A stretch of DNA of 54,905 nucleotides from Blastocatellia bacterium AA13 (GTDB taxonomy: Bacteria > Acidobacteriota > Blastocatellia > UBA7656), in NCBI GenBank assembly GCA_003222245.1, contig QHVH01000061.1, forward strand, positions 1 through 54,905, in the 5' to 3' direction. Below are positions 1-9,149 of this stretch, piece after piece. Under the pieces are notes generated by a model, which saw only the letters and a program-made list of their open reading frames with translations, had not been told where the DNA came from and searched no databases. The translations under genes were made by a program, and so were the position numbers. The stretch's first letter is position 1. Every line of letters begins with the position of its first letter.

Positions 1-2240
1 ACCGTCGGAGCACTCGCAACGCTAACGGTTGCGGTGTTGCTGGTTGCTCCGGTTCCACCGTTGGTCGATGTGACTGCGCCGGTGGTGTTGTTCTTGACGC
101 CCGCGGTTGCGCCGGTGACGGTGACGCTGAAGGTACACGTTCCGCTCGCCGCAATCGAAGCTCCTGAGAGCGTGATGACGTTGGAGCTGACCGTCAACGT
201 TCCTCCGCACTGGCTGCCGCTCGTATTGGGTGTTGTCAGTCCCGCAGGCAGCGTGTCGGTGAACCCAACTCCGGTCAGGCTGTTCGCGGAATTCGGATTC
301 GTGATCGTGAAGGTAAGGCTTGTCGTTCCGCCGAGCGGAATATTCGCCGCGCCGAATGCCTTCGCGATTGTAGGCGGCGCCAGGACAGTGACCGACGCGT
401 TAGCGGTATTTCCGTTAGGCGCGTTCGATGCCGTGACCGTGCCGCTGACGTTGTTCTTTACACCCGCGGTTGTACCGGTCACGTCAACTGCAATGGTGCA
501 AGTACCGCTTGCCGCGATCGTGCCGCCGCTGAATGTCAGCGTCGTGTCTCCCGCGCTGGGCGTGAACGTACCTCCGCAGCTCGTGCTTGCATTGGGTGTG
601 GCCGCCACTTGTAAGCCTGACGGCAGCGCATCCGTGAACGCGACTCCGGTCAGGGCCGTCGTCGTATTCGAGTTGGTGATCGTGAACGTCAGCGTGGTGA
701 CACCGCCGATCGGGATTGTCGCCGCGCCAAACGCCTTGCTGATTGAGGCTCCTCCGACAACGGTCAGAGTTGCGGTATTGCTTGTCGCTCCCGCACCGCT
801 TTCGGTCGCGCTGATCACGCCCGTCGTGTTGTTCTTCACACCTGCCGTGGTTCCGGTGACGGTTACGCTGAAGCTACACGTTCCGCTTGCGGGAAGTGTC
901 CCTCCGCTGAAGCTGATCGTGCTCGGAGCCGTCGTTGTAAGAGTTCCTCCGCAGGTGCTTGAAGATGTTGTCGGCGCCGTTAAGCCGGCCGGCAACGTGT
1001 CGGTGAATGAGATGCCCGTCAACGTCAGGGCGGAATTCGAATTGGTGATCTGGAAGGTCAGGCTCGTGGTTCCACCGATCGGGATGCTTGCAGCGCCGAA
1101 CGCCTTTGATACCGTTGGAGGCGTTGCCACCGTGACCGTAGCCGTGTTGCTGACTCCTCCGGTTCCGCCGTTGGTCGACGTCACCGCTCCCGTGGTGTTG
1201 TTCTGAACTCCGGAACTGACACCGGTCACGGTTACGCTGAACGTGCAGGTTCCGCTTGCTGCGATAGTGGCTCCACTCAGGGTGATCGTGCTCGGGTTTG
1301 TCGTCGTCAAAGTCCCGCCACACTGGCTCCCCGAAGAAGTCGCGACACTTAATCCCGCCGGCAATGTGTCGGTGAACCCAACTCCGGTCAGGGCCACTGT
1401 TGAATTCGGGTTGGTGATCGTGAACGTCAGGCTTGTCGTGCCGCCAACCGCGATGTTAGAAGCGCCGAACGCCTTGCTTATCGTCGGCGGCGCAACGACC
1501 GTTACGCTTGCCGTGTTGCTGGTCGCGCCGACGCCTCCCTCGGTCGAAGAAACCGCGCCGGTTGTGTTGTTCTTCACGCCCGCCGTGGCTCCAGTCACCG
1601 TAACGCTGAAGGTGCACGTGCCGCTTGCCGCGATCGTTGCTCCAGTCAAGGTGATCGTGCTTGGCGTCGTCGTCGTAAGCGTGCCGCTACAGGTCGGAGT
1701 CGGGCCCGACGTGGCGACGGTTAGTCCGGCCGGAAGAGTATCGGTAAAGCCGACGCCGGTAATCGCCGTCGTGGTATTAGGATTGGTTATGGTGAAGGTG
1801 AGGCTTGTCGTTCCGTTGAGCGGAATAGTCGCCGCTCCGAATGCCTTGCTTATCGTAGGAGGTCCGACGACTGTAAGGGTCGCGGTGTTGCTTGCAACTC
1901 CTGTTCCGCCTTCAGTCGACTGAGGCGCGTTGGTGGCGTTGTTCTTGACGCCGGTGGTTGTTCCTTTGATGTTGACGGTCAGCGTGCAAGACGAATTCGG
2001 AGGCAGGGTTCCGCCGCCGAAATTCAAAGTCGTGTCGCCGGGCGTTGCGTTCCAGGTCCCGCTGCAAGTCGTACTCGGGCTTGCAGGATTCGCCACTTCC
2101 AATCCAGCGGGCAGGTTGTCCGAGAAGTTGACGCCGGTGAGCGTCACTCCAGTGTTCGGGTTTGTGAGCGTCAACGTCAACGAGGTCGACCCATTCAACG
2201 GAATGGTCGCTGCTCCAAATGCCTTACTCAAGGTAGGCGG
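1..2240 (-). repeat. Six tandem ~370-bp coding repeats (about 124 aa each)
   Basis: The codons for the repeat-opening SKAFG motif recur near 2221, 1843, 1471, 1101, 731 and 358, giving a period of 370-378 bases. A seventh unit begins at the left edge. The units code for beta-sandwich repeats of the DUF11/DUF7933 kind and are similar at both DNA and protein level. Confidence 0.85.
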
Positions 2241-5200
2241 CGCCACTACTGTTAGCGTTGCGCTTTGTTGAGTAGCAGGATTGTTGCAGGCATCGGTTGC
2301 ATCGACTGTATACGTGTCCGAATCGGTGAGGATGGTTCCGGTTATCGTGAGCGTCGTCGTCGTAGTGGTTGCGCCGCTCGATGTATTGATCGTCGCTCTG
2401 CCGCCGAGGCTCACACCGCTGACCAGGGTTGTCCCGTTCTTCTTCCACACTGGAACAAACGGAATATTACCTTGATACGTGGTCGTGAACGTCGCCGTAG
2501 TGCCCTTAGCCACCTGCTGATTTGTCAGCGGCACAGTAATGACGGCGGGCACGCAAACGGTCGTGCAGGTAGAATCGCCGGCCGTGCCGGTATCCGGGTC
2601 GTCCGTCTGAACCGTTGAGAAGTTGCTGCCTGAGACGGAGCCCTGGTTGCAGACCTTGATCACTCCGGCGGGCAACGGGTTATTGATTATTACGCGGAAT
2701 ACGATCGTCACCGTCTTACCTGGCGGGAGGGTGTTTATTGTCTTTGATATGGTTTCACCCGAAAGACTCGCCGCTCTCCGACTGATCAACGCGTAAGCTG
2801 GTTTCAAATTTTCGATTCGACCGCTTGCGCCGATCAATCCACCTTGCCAAAGTCTCCTTTGCCAAGACTCCATTCCTCTGCTTGGGAATCCGTCTCTGGA
2901 TTCCTCAAAAGACAGGTGGAAAAGATCAGAGGGTGTAAGCACCCGGCTAGTAGTTTTGGGTGCCGGCTCAGCTTCCACGATCGATTCGTTTTCAACCGAC
3001 GGTAGACGCCGTGTGTTTGGGGAAATTCTCGGAGACATTATTCCACTCTTATAGAAAGAGGTAACTCCCCTGTCTGCCCCCAGCACATACACCATCTCTC
3101 TCAATACGACCGTCAATAGATCGATTTTGCCGAATGCCGGACTGGACCGGGGTACCCGGTCAGATTCGAATCTTGCCGTCAGAAACTCTTCATCTTGATT
3201 CGGCGTTGAATCGACAAACCAGCCGTAACCACTAGCAAGCGGGTCGATAAAGACTTGATTTCTGTCGGCTCGCGCGATAAGGCCCTCCGACTGTTCCGAC
3301 ACCTGGAAAGCAACCTGAGTCAACCGCGCAAGATCACTTTCGCCGACCCCTAGTGCCCGCAATCTCTCAATCGCGGCGGAAACTATAAACAATAATTCAG
3401 CCTGTGACAGGCTGGTTGGGGAGGCAATTTTCCGAAGACCATTATCGTCGACGAACAGCCGGTCATCCCTGAGCTGTCGTGAAAATGACACCGATGACGG
3501 ATCTTCCACAATCGATACCGTCGATGTGGTACACGTATTCGCGGCGACGGTGTTTATAGTGCCGGAACTGCCGGTGTTGGCCACGGTATTATTAGACGAA
3601 AGAGCCGCAAAGCCGCCTTCGAGGTTGAATACTCCCGCAGGCGCGCCGGCTTGGCGTACTCGAATCGACTGTTCGCTGCCAAGGCCTCCCGGAACGGCTG
3701 CCGGATCGTAATTTACGTTGTTGCCCGTTATCCGCGCGCAAACTGTATTGCCTGTATTGGCTTCAACGTATAGTCCAGCGAGCGGACAAGCAGTGTTCGC
3801 CGGTCCGCAGACGGCCTGATTAGATCCGGTCGGAGCGGTAATCGTGTTGTTAGTAAGAATGAAATTAGCCCCGCCCGTACCCAAACGCCCAATTGCTTCG
3901 ATGCCGCGCGCGTTAGGAATCTCGTGAATCTGATTGCCATCCACCACGAGCTTTGCGTTTGCCTGTCCGTTAATATTCAGTCGAATTCCATTGCCAATGG
4001 CCGAGCCTGAATCCTTAACGTTATTCGTTCCAAAAGTGTTATTGAGAATCTTTCCGTCCACGCCGCCGCCGGTTCCATCCGCGAAGACGTTCAGCGAGAC
4101 ACTGTGTTGTGTTTGAAAATTATTATTCTGGATTTTGAATTTATTGACTCCGCTCTGGGAAGTATCGACATCCATACCCACGTTGTTGGCCGTGAACGCG
4201 CAGTTCTGCACTAGCGCCAGCATGATAGTGGAGTCATCTGCTGTGTCGAATTGAAGGCCGTCCGCGAAATTGTTAGAGATCGTAACGCCGTCGATTGTAA
4301 GAGCCGTGACCACCGTCGCCGCCCCGCTCGGATGAGCGACGTTGAAATTGATGCCACTGTTGCCGACGCTGCCCGTAATAGTTCCGCCGGTAATGTTGAA
4401 CGCGCTGATAGTACCGCTGGTTGGTCGCACCTGAAGATTGTCATGCGGATTCGGCCCGATCACGCAATTCGTGATATTGAAAGTCCCATTCATAATTCCG
4501 CTGAGCGAAACACCCTGATCGTTTACGGTCGTCTCGCCGCTGTTATCTGTAATGTTGCACCGGATAAGTGATAGCCCATTCAGACCGCTTCCGGATGTGC
4601 CGGTTGAATGGATGCCGTCGCCGTTCGTTTGATCGGTATGAGCGGTTCCACTATTCGTAATATTCAAGTAGCCGAGACTCACATTCGATGTATTCGTGAG
4701 CGCAATGCCGGAGCCAGTGGAAGTAAGTATAGTGCCTCCCGATCCGTTGTTGGATCCCCCGCCGTCACCGGTCACGGTGAAGCTGCCTCCGGTCGAACTC
4801 AAAATGATGCCGTTTGATCCATTGGTCGAGGATATGCTGGTAAAAGTCGCGGTTGGCGTTCCGCTCGAGAGGTTGACTGCGATACCGTTCGTATTGGTTA
4901 TCGAGCAGTCATTCACTGAAAGATTCCCAAAGTTGGATCCCAGTAGCGCTGTTCCACCGCTGTTGCTCAGATTTAGTCCTCGGATCGTGTTGCCGCTTCC
5001 AATCGTCACATTGGTGCTTCCAGTCGCAATTACAGGACGCGTACCACCCGTGGCCGGAAGCGGTGCGCTATACGGCTGAGGGGTCAATCCGGTTATCGAT
5101 GATAACGAAACAGTAGCGCCCTGCCCTACCAATCGTTGATTGTTCAGAAGCGTAATAGGCCCAGCGTAGTTGGTCGCCGTTTGTCTGTACAAGAAGATGT

Positions 5201-5993
5201 TGTCGCCAGGATCATCTGCTGCACCGGAGACAAAGTTCGGAAGGCTATTAAAAGGCGTTCCCAGCCGGCCGTCTCCATTTGATGCTTGAGAGTTGTCGAC
5301 AAACCAGATCATGCCCGCCACAGTAATTGTGACTGTGCCTGTATTCGTCAGTGGAGAGGTTTGCCCGTCACTCACGGTATAGGTGAATGTACAGGTTCCC
5401 TCGAAGCCAGCGGGAGGATTGAACGTGAACGAGCCGTCGGAATTCACGGTCAAATTGCCCCCGCATGACGGCGCGCTATTACCGGTGACGGTCATCGTAT
5501 TACCGTCAGGCTCGAAGTCATTTGCGAGGAGTCCTTGCGCCGCGTTGGGCGAAATCGAGACGTTTCCAATAGCAGAATAGCTATCGTCAAAGGCAATCGG
5601 TGAAGTATTGACCGAGCCGGGCACTAGGGTCGTATTCGGATCGATTGTATCGCTAAAGGCTACTCCGGTCGCGTCCCCTGTTCCCGTGTTGCTGATGACG
5701 ACCGTATAGCCCAGCGTATCGCCCGGATTCGCTTTTCCGTTGCTATTCACGTCGTTCACCAGAGCGTCTTGCTTGGTGGCAGTAATGATCGGAGATGCGG
5801 GAGGCAAAAAGCTAAAGGGGCGCGCTAGCCTGGAATTTGTAAATCCACCTTTGGACAATTCAACCCCTGAATTCATGTTTGGCGTCGTATTGGGCGCCAT
5901 CTCCCTCGATTTGACCCCTGGTAGAATGACCAGCCAGCTAGTGATGGCAAGGATTACTACCATAAGACGCGTCGATAGCTTGATCTGCTTCAT
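1..5993 (-). CDS. Giant secreted repeat protein (DUF11/DUF7933-like repeats, beta-helix), C-terminus beyond window
   Basis: An uninterrupted minus-strand frame of 1997 codons runs from the ATG at 5991-5993 to the left edge; I checked that the frame agrees at both ends. AGAGGT lies about 8 bases before the ATG. Residues 1-29 form a signal peptide. Then come a DUF11-like segment (about 65-125), a cadherin-like/Big_9-type domain (about 125-215), a long right-handed beta-helix region rich in N, G, T and S (about 235-800), a segment resembling the matrixin-like domains of such proteins (about 820-970), an Ig-like domain (about 1120-1230), and six repeats of about 124 residues, each opening with a motif like SKAFGAATIP and containing FTDTLPAGL. 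The likely location is the cell surface or outside the cell, as an adhesin or matrix component; no enzyme function is shown. The long plus-strand frames here are antisense shadows. The right product is not certain beyond the architecture. Confidence 0.85.
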   Translation of the reverse strand, partial: MKQIKLSTRLMVVILAITSWLVILPGVKSREMAPNTTPNMNSGVELSKGGFTNSRLARPFSFLPPASPIITATKQDALVNDVNSNGKANPGDTLGYTVVISNTGTGDATGVAFSDTIDPNTTLVPGSVNTSPIAFDDSYSAIGNVSISPNAAQGLLANDFEPDGNTMTVTGNSAPSCGGNLTVNSDGSFTFNPPAGFEGTCTFTYTVSDGQTSPLTNTGTVTITVAGMIWFVDNSQASNGDGRLGTPFNSLPNFVSGAADDPGDNIFLYRQTATNYAGPITLLNNQRLVGQGATVSLSSITGLTPQPYSAPLPATGGTRPVIATGSTNVTIGSGNTIRGLNLSNSGGTALLGSNFGNLSVNDCSITNTNGIAVNLSSGTPTATFTSISSTNGSNGIILSSTGGSFTVTGDGGGSNNGSGGTILTSTGSGIALTNTSNVSLGYLNITNSGTAHTDQTNGDGIHSTGTSGSGLNGLSLIRCNITDNSGETTVNDQGVSLSGIMNGTFNITNCVIGPNPHDNLQVRPTSGTISAFNITGGTITGSVGNSGINFNVAHPSGAATVVTALTIDGVTISNNFADGLQFDTADDSTIMLALVQNCAFTANNVGMDVDTSQSGVNKFKIQNNNFQTQHSVSLNVFADGTGGGVDGKILNNTFGTNNVKDSGSAIGNGIRLNINGQANAKLVVDGNQIHEIPNARGIEAIGRLGTGGANFILTNNTITAPTGSNQAVCGPANTACPLAGLYVEANTGNTVCARITGNNVNYDPAAVPGGLGSEQSIRVRQAGAPAGVFNLEGGFAALSSNNTVANTGSSGTINTVAANTCTTSTVSIVEDPSSVSFSRQLRDDRLFVDDNGLRKIASPTSLSQAELLFIVSAAIERLRALGVGESDLARLTQVAFQVSEQSEGLIARADRNQVFIDPLASGYGWFVDSTPNQDEEFLTARFESDRVPRSSPAFGKIDLLTVVLREMVYVLGADRGVTSFYKSGIMSPRISPNTRRLPSVENESIVEAEPAPKTTSRVLTPSDLFHLSFEESRDGFPSRGMESWQRRLWQGGLIGASGRIENLKPAYALISRRAASLSGETISKTINTLPPGKTVTIVFRVIINNPLPAGVIKVCNQGSVSGSNFSTVQTDDPDTGTAGDSTCTTVCVPAVITVPLTNQQVAKGTTATFTTTYQGNIPFVPVWKKNGTTLVSGVSLGGRATINTSSGATTTTTTLTITGTILTDSDTYTVDATDACNNPATQQSATLTVVAPPTLSKAFGAATIPLNGSTSLTLTLTNPNTGVTLTGVNFSDNLPAGLEVANPASPSTTCSGTWNATPGDTTLNFGGGTLPPNSSCTLTVNIKGTTTGVKNNATNAPQSTEGGTGVASNTATLTVVGPPTISKAFGAATIPLNGTTSLTFTITNPNTTTAITGVGFTDTLPAGLTVATSGPTPTCSGTLTTTTPSTITLTGATIAASGTCTFSVTVTGATAGVKNNTTGAVSSTEGGVGATSNTASVTVVAPPTISKAFGASNIAVGGTTSLTFTITNPNSTVALTGVGFTDTLPAGLSVATSSGSQCGGTLTTTNPSTITLSGATIAASGTCTFSVTVTGVSSGVQNNTTGAVTSTNGGTGGVSNTATVTVATPPTVSKAFGAASIPIGGTTSLTFQITNSNSALTLTGISFTDTLPAGLTAPTTSSSTCGGTLTTTAPSTISFSGGTLPASGTCSFSVTVTGTTAGVKNNTTGVISATESGAGATSNTATLTVVGGASISKAFGAATIPIGGVTTLTFTITNSNTTTALTGVAFTDALPSGLQVAATPNASTSCGGTFTPSAGDTTLTFSGGTIAASGTCTIAVDVTGTTAGVKNNVSGTVTASNAPNGNTANASVTVLAPPTIAKAFGAANIPLGGTTSLTFTITNPNSANSLTGVGFTDTLPAGLTTPNTSGSQCGGTLTVSSNVITLSGASIAASGTCTFSVTVTGATAGVKNNTTGAVTSTNGGTGATSNTATVSVASAPT

Positions 5994-6107
5994 GATGATT
6001 ACCTCTAATTATCGCCTGTGTTGATGTGCGACCGCCGGGGACGCCGCTGTGAGAACCTTCAAACCCTCTGGTTTTAAAAAGCCTTTTTCAAAATCGCAAC
6101 GGGTATT

Positions 6108-6133
6108 GGAGCGCTCTGCCTGGAGAGCGCTCC
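6108..6133. terminator. Perfect 10-bp hairpin downstream of the collar operon
   Basis: The arms ggagcgctct and agagcgctcc pair perfectly around a 6-base loop. The hairpin lies 16 bases after the stop of the last collar gene and upstream of the giant repeat protein, where it would end collar transcription. There is no strong U-run directly after it, so its strength is uncertain. Confidence 0.6.
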
Positions 6134-6148
6134 ACTGCATTTGCCGAC

Positions 6149-6676
6149 TCAAGTTCTGGGCGGAAACACTCCCTGAAGAGCAATGCAAAAATTGAGAGTC
6201 AGATATGGTTGCATATTGTTATGGGGTTGGTCTCCCCCGGCTGGTGCGATCGCATTATCGCTCATCAGCGTCAGGTTCGTGTTCGTGACCGTTTGATACG
6301 GAGTGGCGTTGCTGGGAATTCTTGCAAGCGAGTGACCCGCCGGGCCAGGATTATCGGCCGGCGAGGCTGATGCCCGGACCATATGTGAATGCGATGGAAT
6401 TTCGCTTTCAAGCAGCGAAACAGTCTCTGATCCTCCTGTTTCGCCAAGGTCGTGGAGGGATAACCCCGGTCCCTGCCCCGGATGCATAGGGGCGTTCCCC
6501 TGCATGTTGGGCAACGCGAAGTTGGATTTGCCGTCGCCGCCGTAGGTCGTTCCAAGCAGCGAGAAGAGAGCCGTGTTCTGAGATAGAGGCAAAATCTGCC
6601 CGTCGCAGAAAGCCCATCCCTTAGGCGCGAAGTTGAACGGAAAAATACGAATTTCAGCTACAAAAGGATCTGCCAT
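6149..6676 (-). CDS. Tail-collar (microcystin-dependent-protein-like) protein 1
   Basis: The protein has 175 residues of the Phage Tail Collar family, often annotated as MdpB-like or tail fiber protein. The N-terminus carries the collar signature: residues near 10-30 read FNFAPKGWAFCDGQ, followed by LLGTTYGGDG and a proline-rich ALPNMQG segment. The C-terminus has the family's QPHNNMQPYL and NFCIALQG motifs. The start chosen is the ATG at 6674-6676, which has AGGAGA about 8 bases before it; an earlier in-frame ATG at 6736 lies inside the previous gene. It is the last of three tandem paralogues, each with its own ribosome site. The family is named after phage fibre collars, but these chromosomal triplets are not in a prophage here. 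The biochemical role is unknown. Confidence 0.88.
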   Translation of the reverse strand: MADPFVAEIRIFPFNFAPKGWAFCDGQILPLSQNTALFSLLGTTYGGDGKSNFALPNMQGNAPMHPGQGPGLSLHDLGETGGSETVSLLESEIPSHSHMVRASASPADNPGPAGHSLARIPSNATPYQTVTNTNLTLMSDNAIAPAGGDQPHNNMQPYLTLNFCIALQGVFPPRT

Positions 6677-6689
6677 GTGAGTTTTCTCC

Positions 6690-7193
6690 TTATGTCTGCG
6701 ATGGGAATATCCCGAATAGCGAAATAATGAAGTCAACGCACAGGTATGGCTGGAAGTTGTTATGTGGTTGACTGCCTCCAGTCGAGCTCATTGAGGTCGT
6801 GGCCATATTCACGGTGGTCGTGTCCGCTATATACCCGTCGAAGGTGGTTGCGGCGCCCACGACTGAACTGGTCGGACTTGCGTTATTGCCGGTACTCGAT
6901 GAACCGAGTAGGGGATGGCTGTGAGCAGGAATCTGGCTGACCGTCAGCGTCACGGTTTCGACACCACCTGTCTCAGCTAAGGTGAATCCATTCCCCATGT
7001 GCAGCGGTATCCGTCCTCGTAAGTCGGGGAGGGCAAAGGTGCTTTGGCCGTCCCCGCCATAAGTCGTTCCTATCAAATTAAAAAGGGTCTCGTTCTCCGA
7101 AATCGGCAGCAACTGACCCTCGCAGAACATCCAACCGGCGGGCGCGAAGTTTCCGGCGAACATCCTTATTTCACCAACATATGGTTGTGCCAT
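6690..7193 (-). CDS. Tail-collar protein 2
   Basis: This 167-residue middle member of the collar triplet shares the N-terminal pattern FAPAGWMFCEGQ, the LIGTTYGGDGQ box, ALPDLRGR, and the C-terminal QPHNNFQPYL motif with its neighbours. AAAGGAGA lies just before the ATG. The stop is 13 bases before the next start, so the three genes form one transcription unit. The central variable region (about 95-140), rich in S, T and G, differs from its paralogues, as expected if the ends form a shared fold and the middle is exposed. No signal peptide is seen. Function beyond the family name is unknown. Confidence 0.88.
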   Translation of the reverse strand: MAQPYVGEIRMFAGNFAPAGWMFCEGQLLPISENETLFNLIGTTYGGDGQSTFALPDLRGRIPLHMGNGFTLAETGGVETVTLTVSQIPAHSHPLLGSSSTGNNASPTSSVVGAATTFDGYIADTTTVNMATTSMSSTGGSQPHNNFQPYLCVDFIISLFGIFPSQT

Positions 7194-7205
7194 CAGTTTT
7201 CTCCT

Positions 7206-7709
7206 TTAAGTTTGCGAGGGGAAGATGCCTTGCAGCGCGATACAAAAGTTCAAAACAAGAAAGGGCTGCATGTTCAGATGGGCTTGGCTGCCGCCTACAT
7301 TGGCGACCGAGCTGGGCTCCAAAGCAACGAGATTGTTTGAAGGATTGACATAGAATTGGTTCGGCGTTGTTCCAAGTAAGTTATTTGTCGGAATGACAAC
7401 CGTGCCAGCAGACGTCGATCCATTCAACGAGTGCGTGTGGGTGGGTACTTCCGAAATTGAAAGAGTGTGCGCTTGCTCGCCTCCCCGTTCGCCGAGCGTG
7501 TGTCCCGCGCCCATATGAATAGGCGCCCTTGCTCGCAGATCGGGAAGGCCGAAGTTCACTCGGCCGTCGCCTCCATAGGTAGTGCCGAGAAGAGAGAATA
7601 AAGCCTGATTCTGATTGATAGGCAGGAGCTGTCCATCACATAAAGCCCAGCCCTTCGGGGGAAAGCCGAAACTCATTATTCGGATTTCAGACAAGAACGG
7701 TTCCGCCAT
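7206..7709 (-). CDS. Tail-collar protein 3 (first in operon)
   Basis: The protein has 167 residues, with FPPKGWALCDGQ near residues 13-25, LLGTTYGGDGR, GLPDLRAR, and QAHLNMQPFL near the C-terminus. The ATG at 7707-7709 is preferred over an upstream TTG, because AAAGGAGAAGC sits directly before the ATG and would itself be translated if the upstream codon were used. It heads the collar triplet and is divergent from the Tat-signal DUF6916 gene across 464 bases. The triplet arrangement is common for this family in diverse soil and water bacteria. Confidence 0.88.
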   Translation of the reverse strand: MAEPFLSEIRIMSFGFPPKGWALCDGQLLPINQNQALFSLLGTTYGGDGRVNFGLPDLRARAPIHMGAGHTLGERGGEQAHTLSISEVPTHTHSLNGSTSAGTVVIPTNNLLGTTPNQFYVNPSNNLVALEPSSVANVGGSQAHLNMQPFLVLNFCIALQGIFPSQT

Positions 7710-8173
7710 TGCTTCTCCTTTCAAGATTGCCGGCGCGATGCGGCAGTTTTGTTGTCATCACGAAGCGCCAGTCACACCAAACGGCAACGTAGCAAGGGTA
7801 AAAAATCACCACTCACGCAAGGAAGCGCTCAAAACTGGGAAGTGCTCAAAGCTAGATTTACTCATGACTGGTGAGGCCGTTGATCCGTTTTCCAATCTGT
7901 TCTACCCGCTTAAAAGCGGACTTTCCGAAAAGTGCGGTGAGTCAGCAATCGAGTAGATTTAAGACTAACGCAGGGGCGATGCGGCTCGTCTTGCGACTGG
8001 ATCACTCACCGTTAAAGGTGTGACTACTTACTAAACGGCGCAATTCTAGGGCTTACGGCGAAACAAGTCAAGATTTCGATGGAGATTTCTATTGATTGCC
8101 GCCCTCCCTACACATACACTCGCCTGCGGGATTTCCTACTCAACTAAATAAACCTCAAAAAGGAGATTGTCGA
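7710..8173. other. Intergenic region between divergent collar and DUF6916 genes
   Basis: These 464 bases must hold the promoters for both directions. A frame at 7615-7956 is antisense to the collar gene and has no supporting features. I see no convincing -35/-10 pair, repeat or RNA structure that I can name. Confidence 0.5.
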
Positions 8174-8644
8174 ATGTCTATCTCTCGCCGCAGTTTTCTG
8201 AGAACAGGAACCATCGCCGGAATTGCCGCCGCCGCCCTTCCGCTCAAGGCGCTCGCAACCATCAACGCCGCGATCAACCCTATGGATGGCGCCAGCGCCG
8301 CTCACAGCGGAATCACGCCGGTTCCCAATTATCCGATCGACGCATTGTCGACCCTTACCCGCAATGCCTTCTATGCCAGGATGGGTGAGTATTTCACCGT
8401 GACCTGTGCAACGGGCAAAACCATCAAGATCCAATTGAGCGGCCTGACCGACCTCACAAAAGGCGCGACCGGCCGCGAGTGTTTCGCGCTACTCTTCAAG
8501 GGACCTCTCAGTACGTTCCTGCGTCAGCATACCTACTCGATGAATAACACGAAACTGGGAGACTTCGATTTATTCATAGTTCCAGCCGGCCGGGATGCAA
8601 TGTTCTATTACTACACGGCAATCATCAATCGCCGCTATCCATAG
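8174..8644 (+). CDS. Tat-exported DUF6916-like protein
   Basis: The 156-residue protein starts at the ATG at 8174, with AGGAGA 8 bases upstream. Residues 3-12 contain a twin-arginine motif (SRRSFLR) followed by an alanine-rich hydrophobic stretch, so export in folded form through the Tat pathway is likely. The mature part (about 75-156) resembles the DUF6916 family, with FKGP, a central Y-S-M segment, GDFDLFIVP and a YYYTAIINR ending. A second, signal-less copy of this domain is encoded at 9146-9454. The adjacent collar triplet and acetyltransferases suggest that they act together, but no reaction can be assigned. Confidence 0.75.
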   Translation: MSISRRSFLRTGTIAGIAAAALPLKALATINAAINPMDGASAAHSGITPVPNYPIDALSTLTRNAFYARMGEYFTVTCATGKTIKIQLSGLTDLTKGATGRECFALLFKGPLSTFLRQHTYSMNNTKLGDFDLFIVPAGRDAMFYYYTAIINRRYP

Positions 8645-8669
8645 GGATGGCGGCTGCGATGCACGCCGC

Positions 8670-9149
8670 TTAGACCTCGCTACTCGGGCTCCAGATCATC
8701 AGGTAGTTGATTCCGTCATCCTCAGTTTTGACGAAGCCTCTCCGCTCGAAAAACGCGGCTGAAGGATTGAACGTTTCTACATAAACGCGGACGCGCCGAT
8801 TGGATTGCGCCGCTTCCGCCAGTAGTGTCTCGACCAGGCCGCTTGCCGCGCCTCGACTGCGATACTCCGGCAGGAGCGTCAGATCGAGAATGCGGATTTC
8901 ATCCTGCCCGCGATACACATAGAATCGGCCCGCCGGTTGATCATCCACCATCACGATCGAGCATTCCGCCCCTGGAAAGTGCTTCTGATAGTGATCGCGC
9001 TGGGCTAGAAACTGGCCCGTGATGAACGCGGCCTTCTGAGCATCATTCCACTGCACAAGCGCGAGCTCGGCCGCTCGCGCAACGCCGTAGACGTTAATGA
9101 GAAAGGACTCGTCTTCCTCGCTGATGGGACGAAGAGTCGCTCCACTCAA
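8670..9149 (-). CDS. GNAT-family N-acetyltransferase
   Basis: The 159-residue protein has the GNAT layout: an LRPISEEDE start, a beta4 strand ILDLTLLPEYRSRG leading into the acetyl-CoA loop (R-S-R-G-A-A near 102-107), and a C-terminal FFERRGF motif. It overlaps the upstream DUF6916-like gene by 4 bases (ATGA), which indicates coupled translation. A sister GNAT of similar length lies at 9468-9944 on the other side of that small gene. The substrate cannot be read from sequence; protein, amine or antibiotic acetylation are all possible. Confidence 0.85.
   Translation of the reverse strand: MSGATLRPISEEDESFLINVYGVARAAELALVQWNDAQKAAFITGQFLAQRDHYQKHFPGAECSIVMVDDQPAGRFYVYRGQDEIRILDLTLLPEYRSRGAASGLVETLLAEAAQSNRRVRVYVETFNPSAAFFERRGFVKTEDDGINYLMIWSPSSEV

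Noticed and set aside
34-2271. Long plus-strand open frames rich in V, P and A
   Set aside because: They are antisense to the continuous minus-strand repeat protein; their repeats mirror its codons.
6149-7709. Prophage, because of tail-collar proteins
   Set aside because: No terminase, portal, capsid, tail or lysis genes are near; the collar triplet stands with DUF6916 and GNAT genes.
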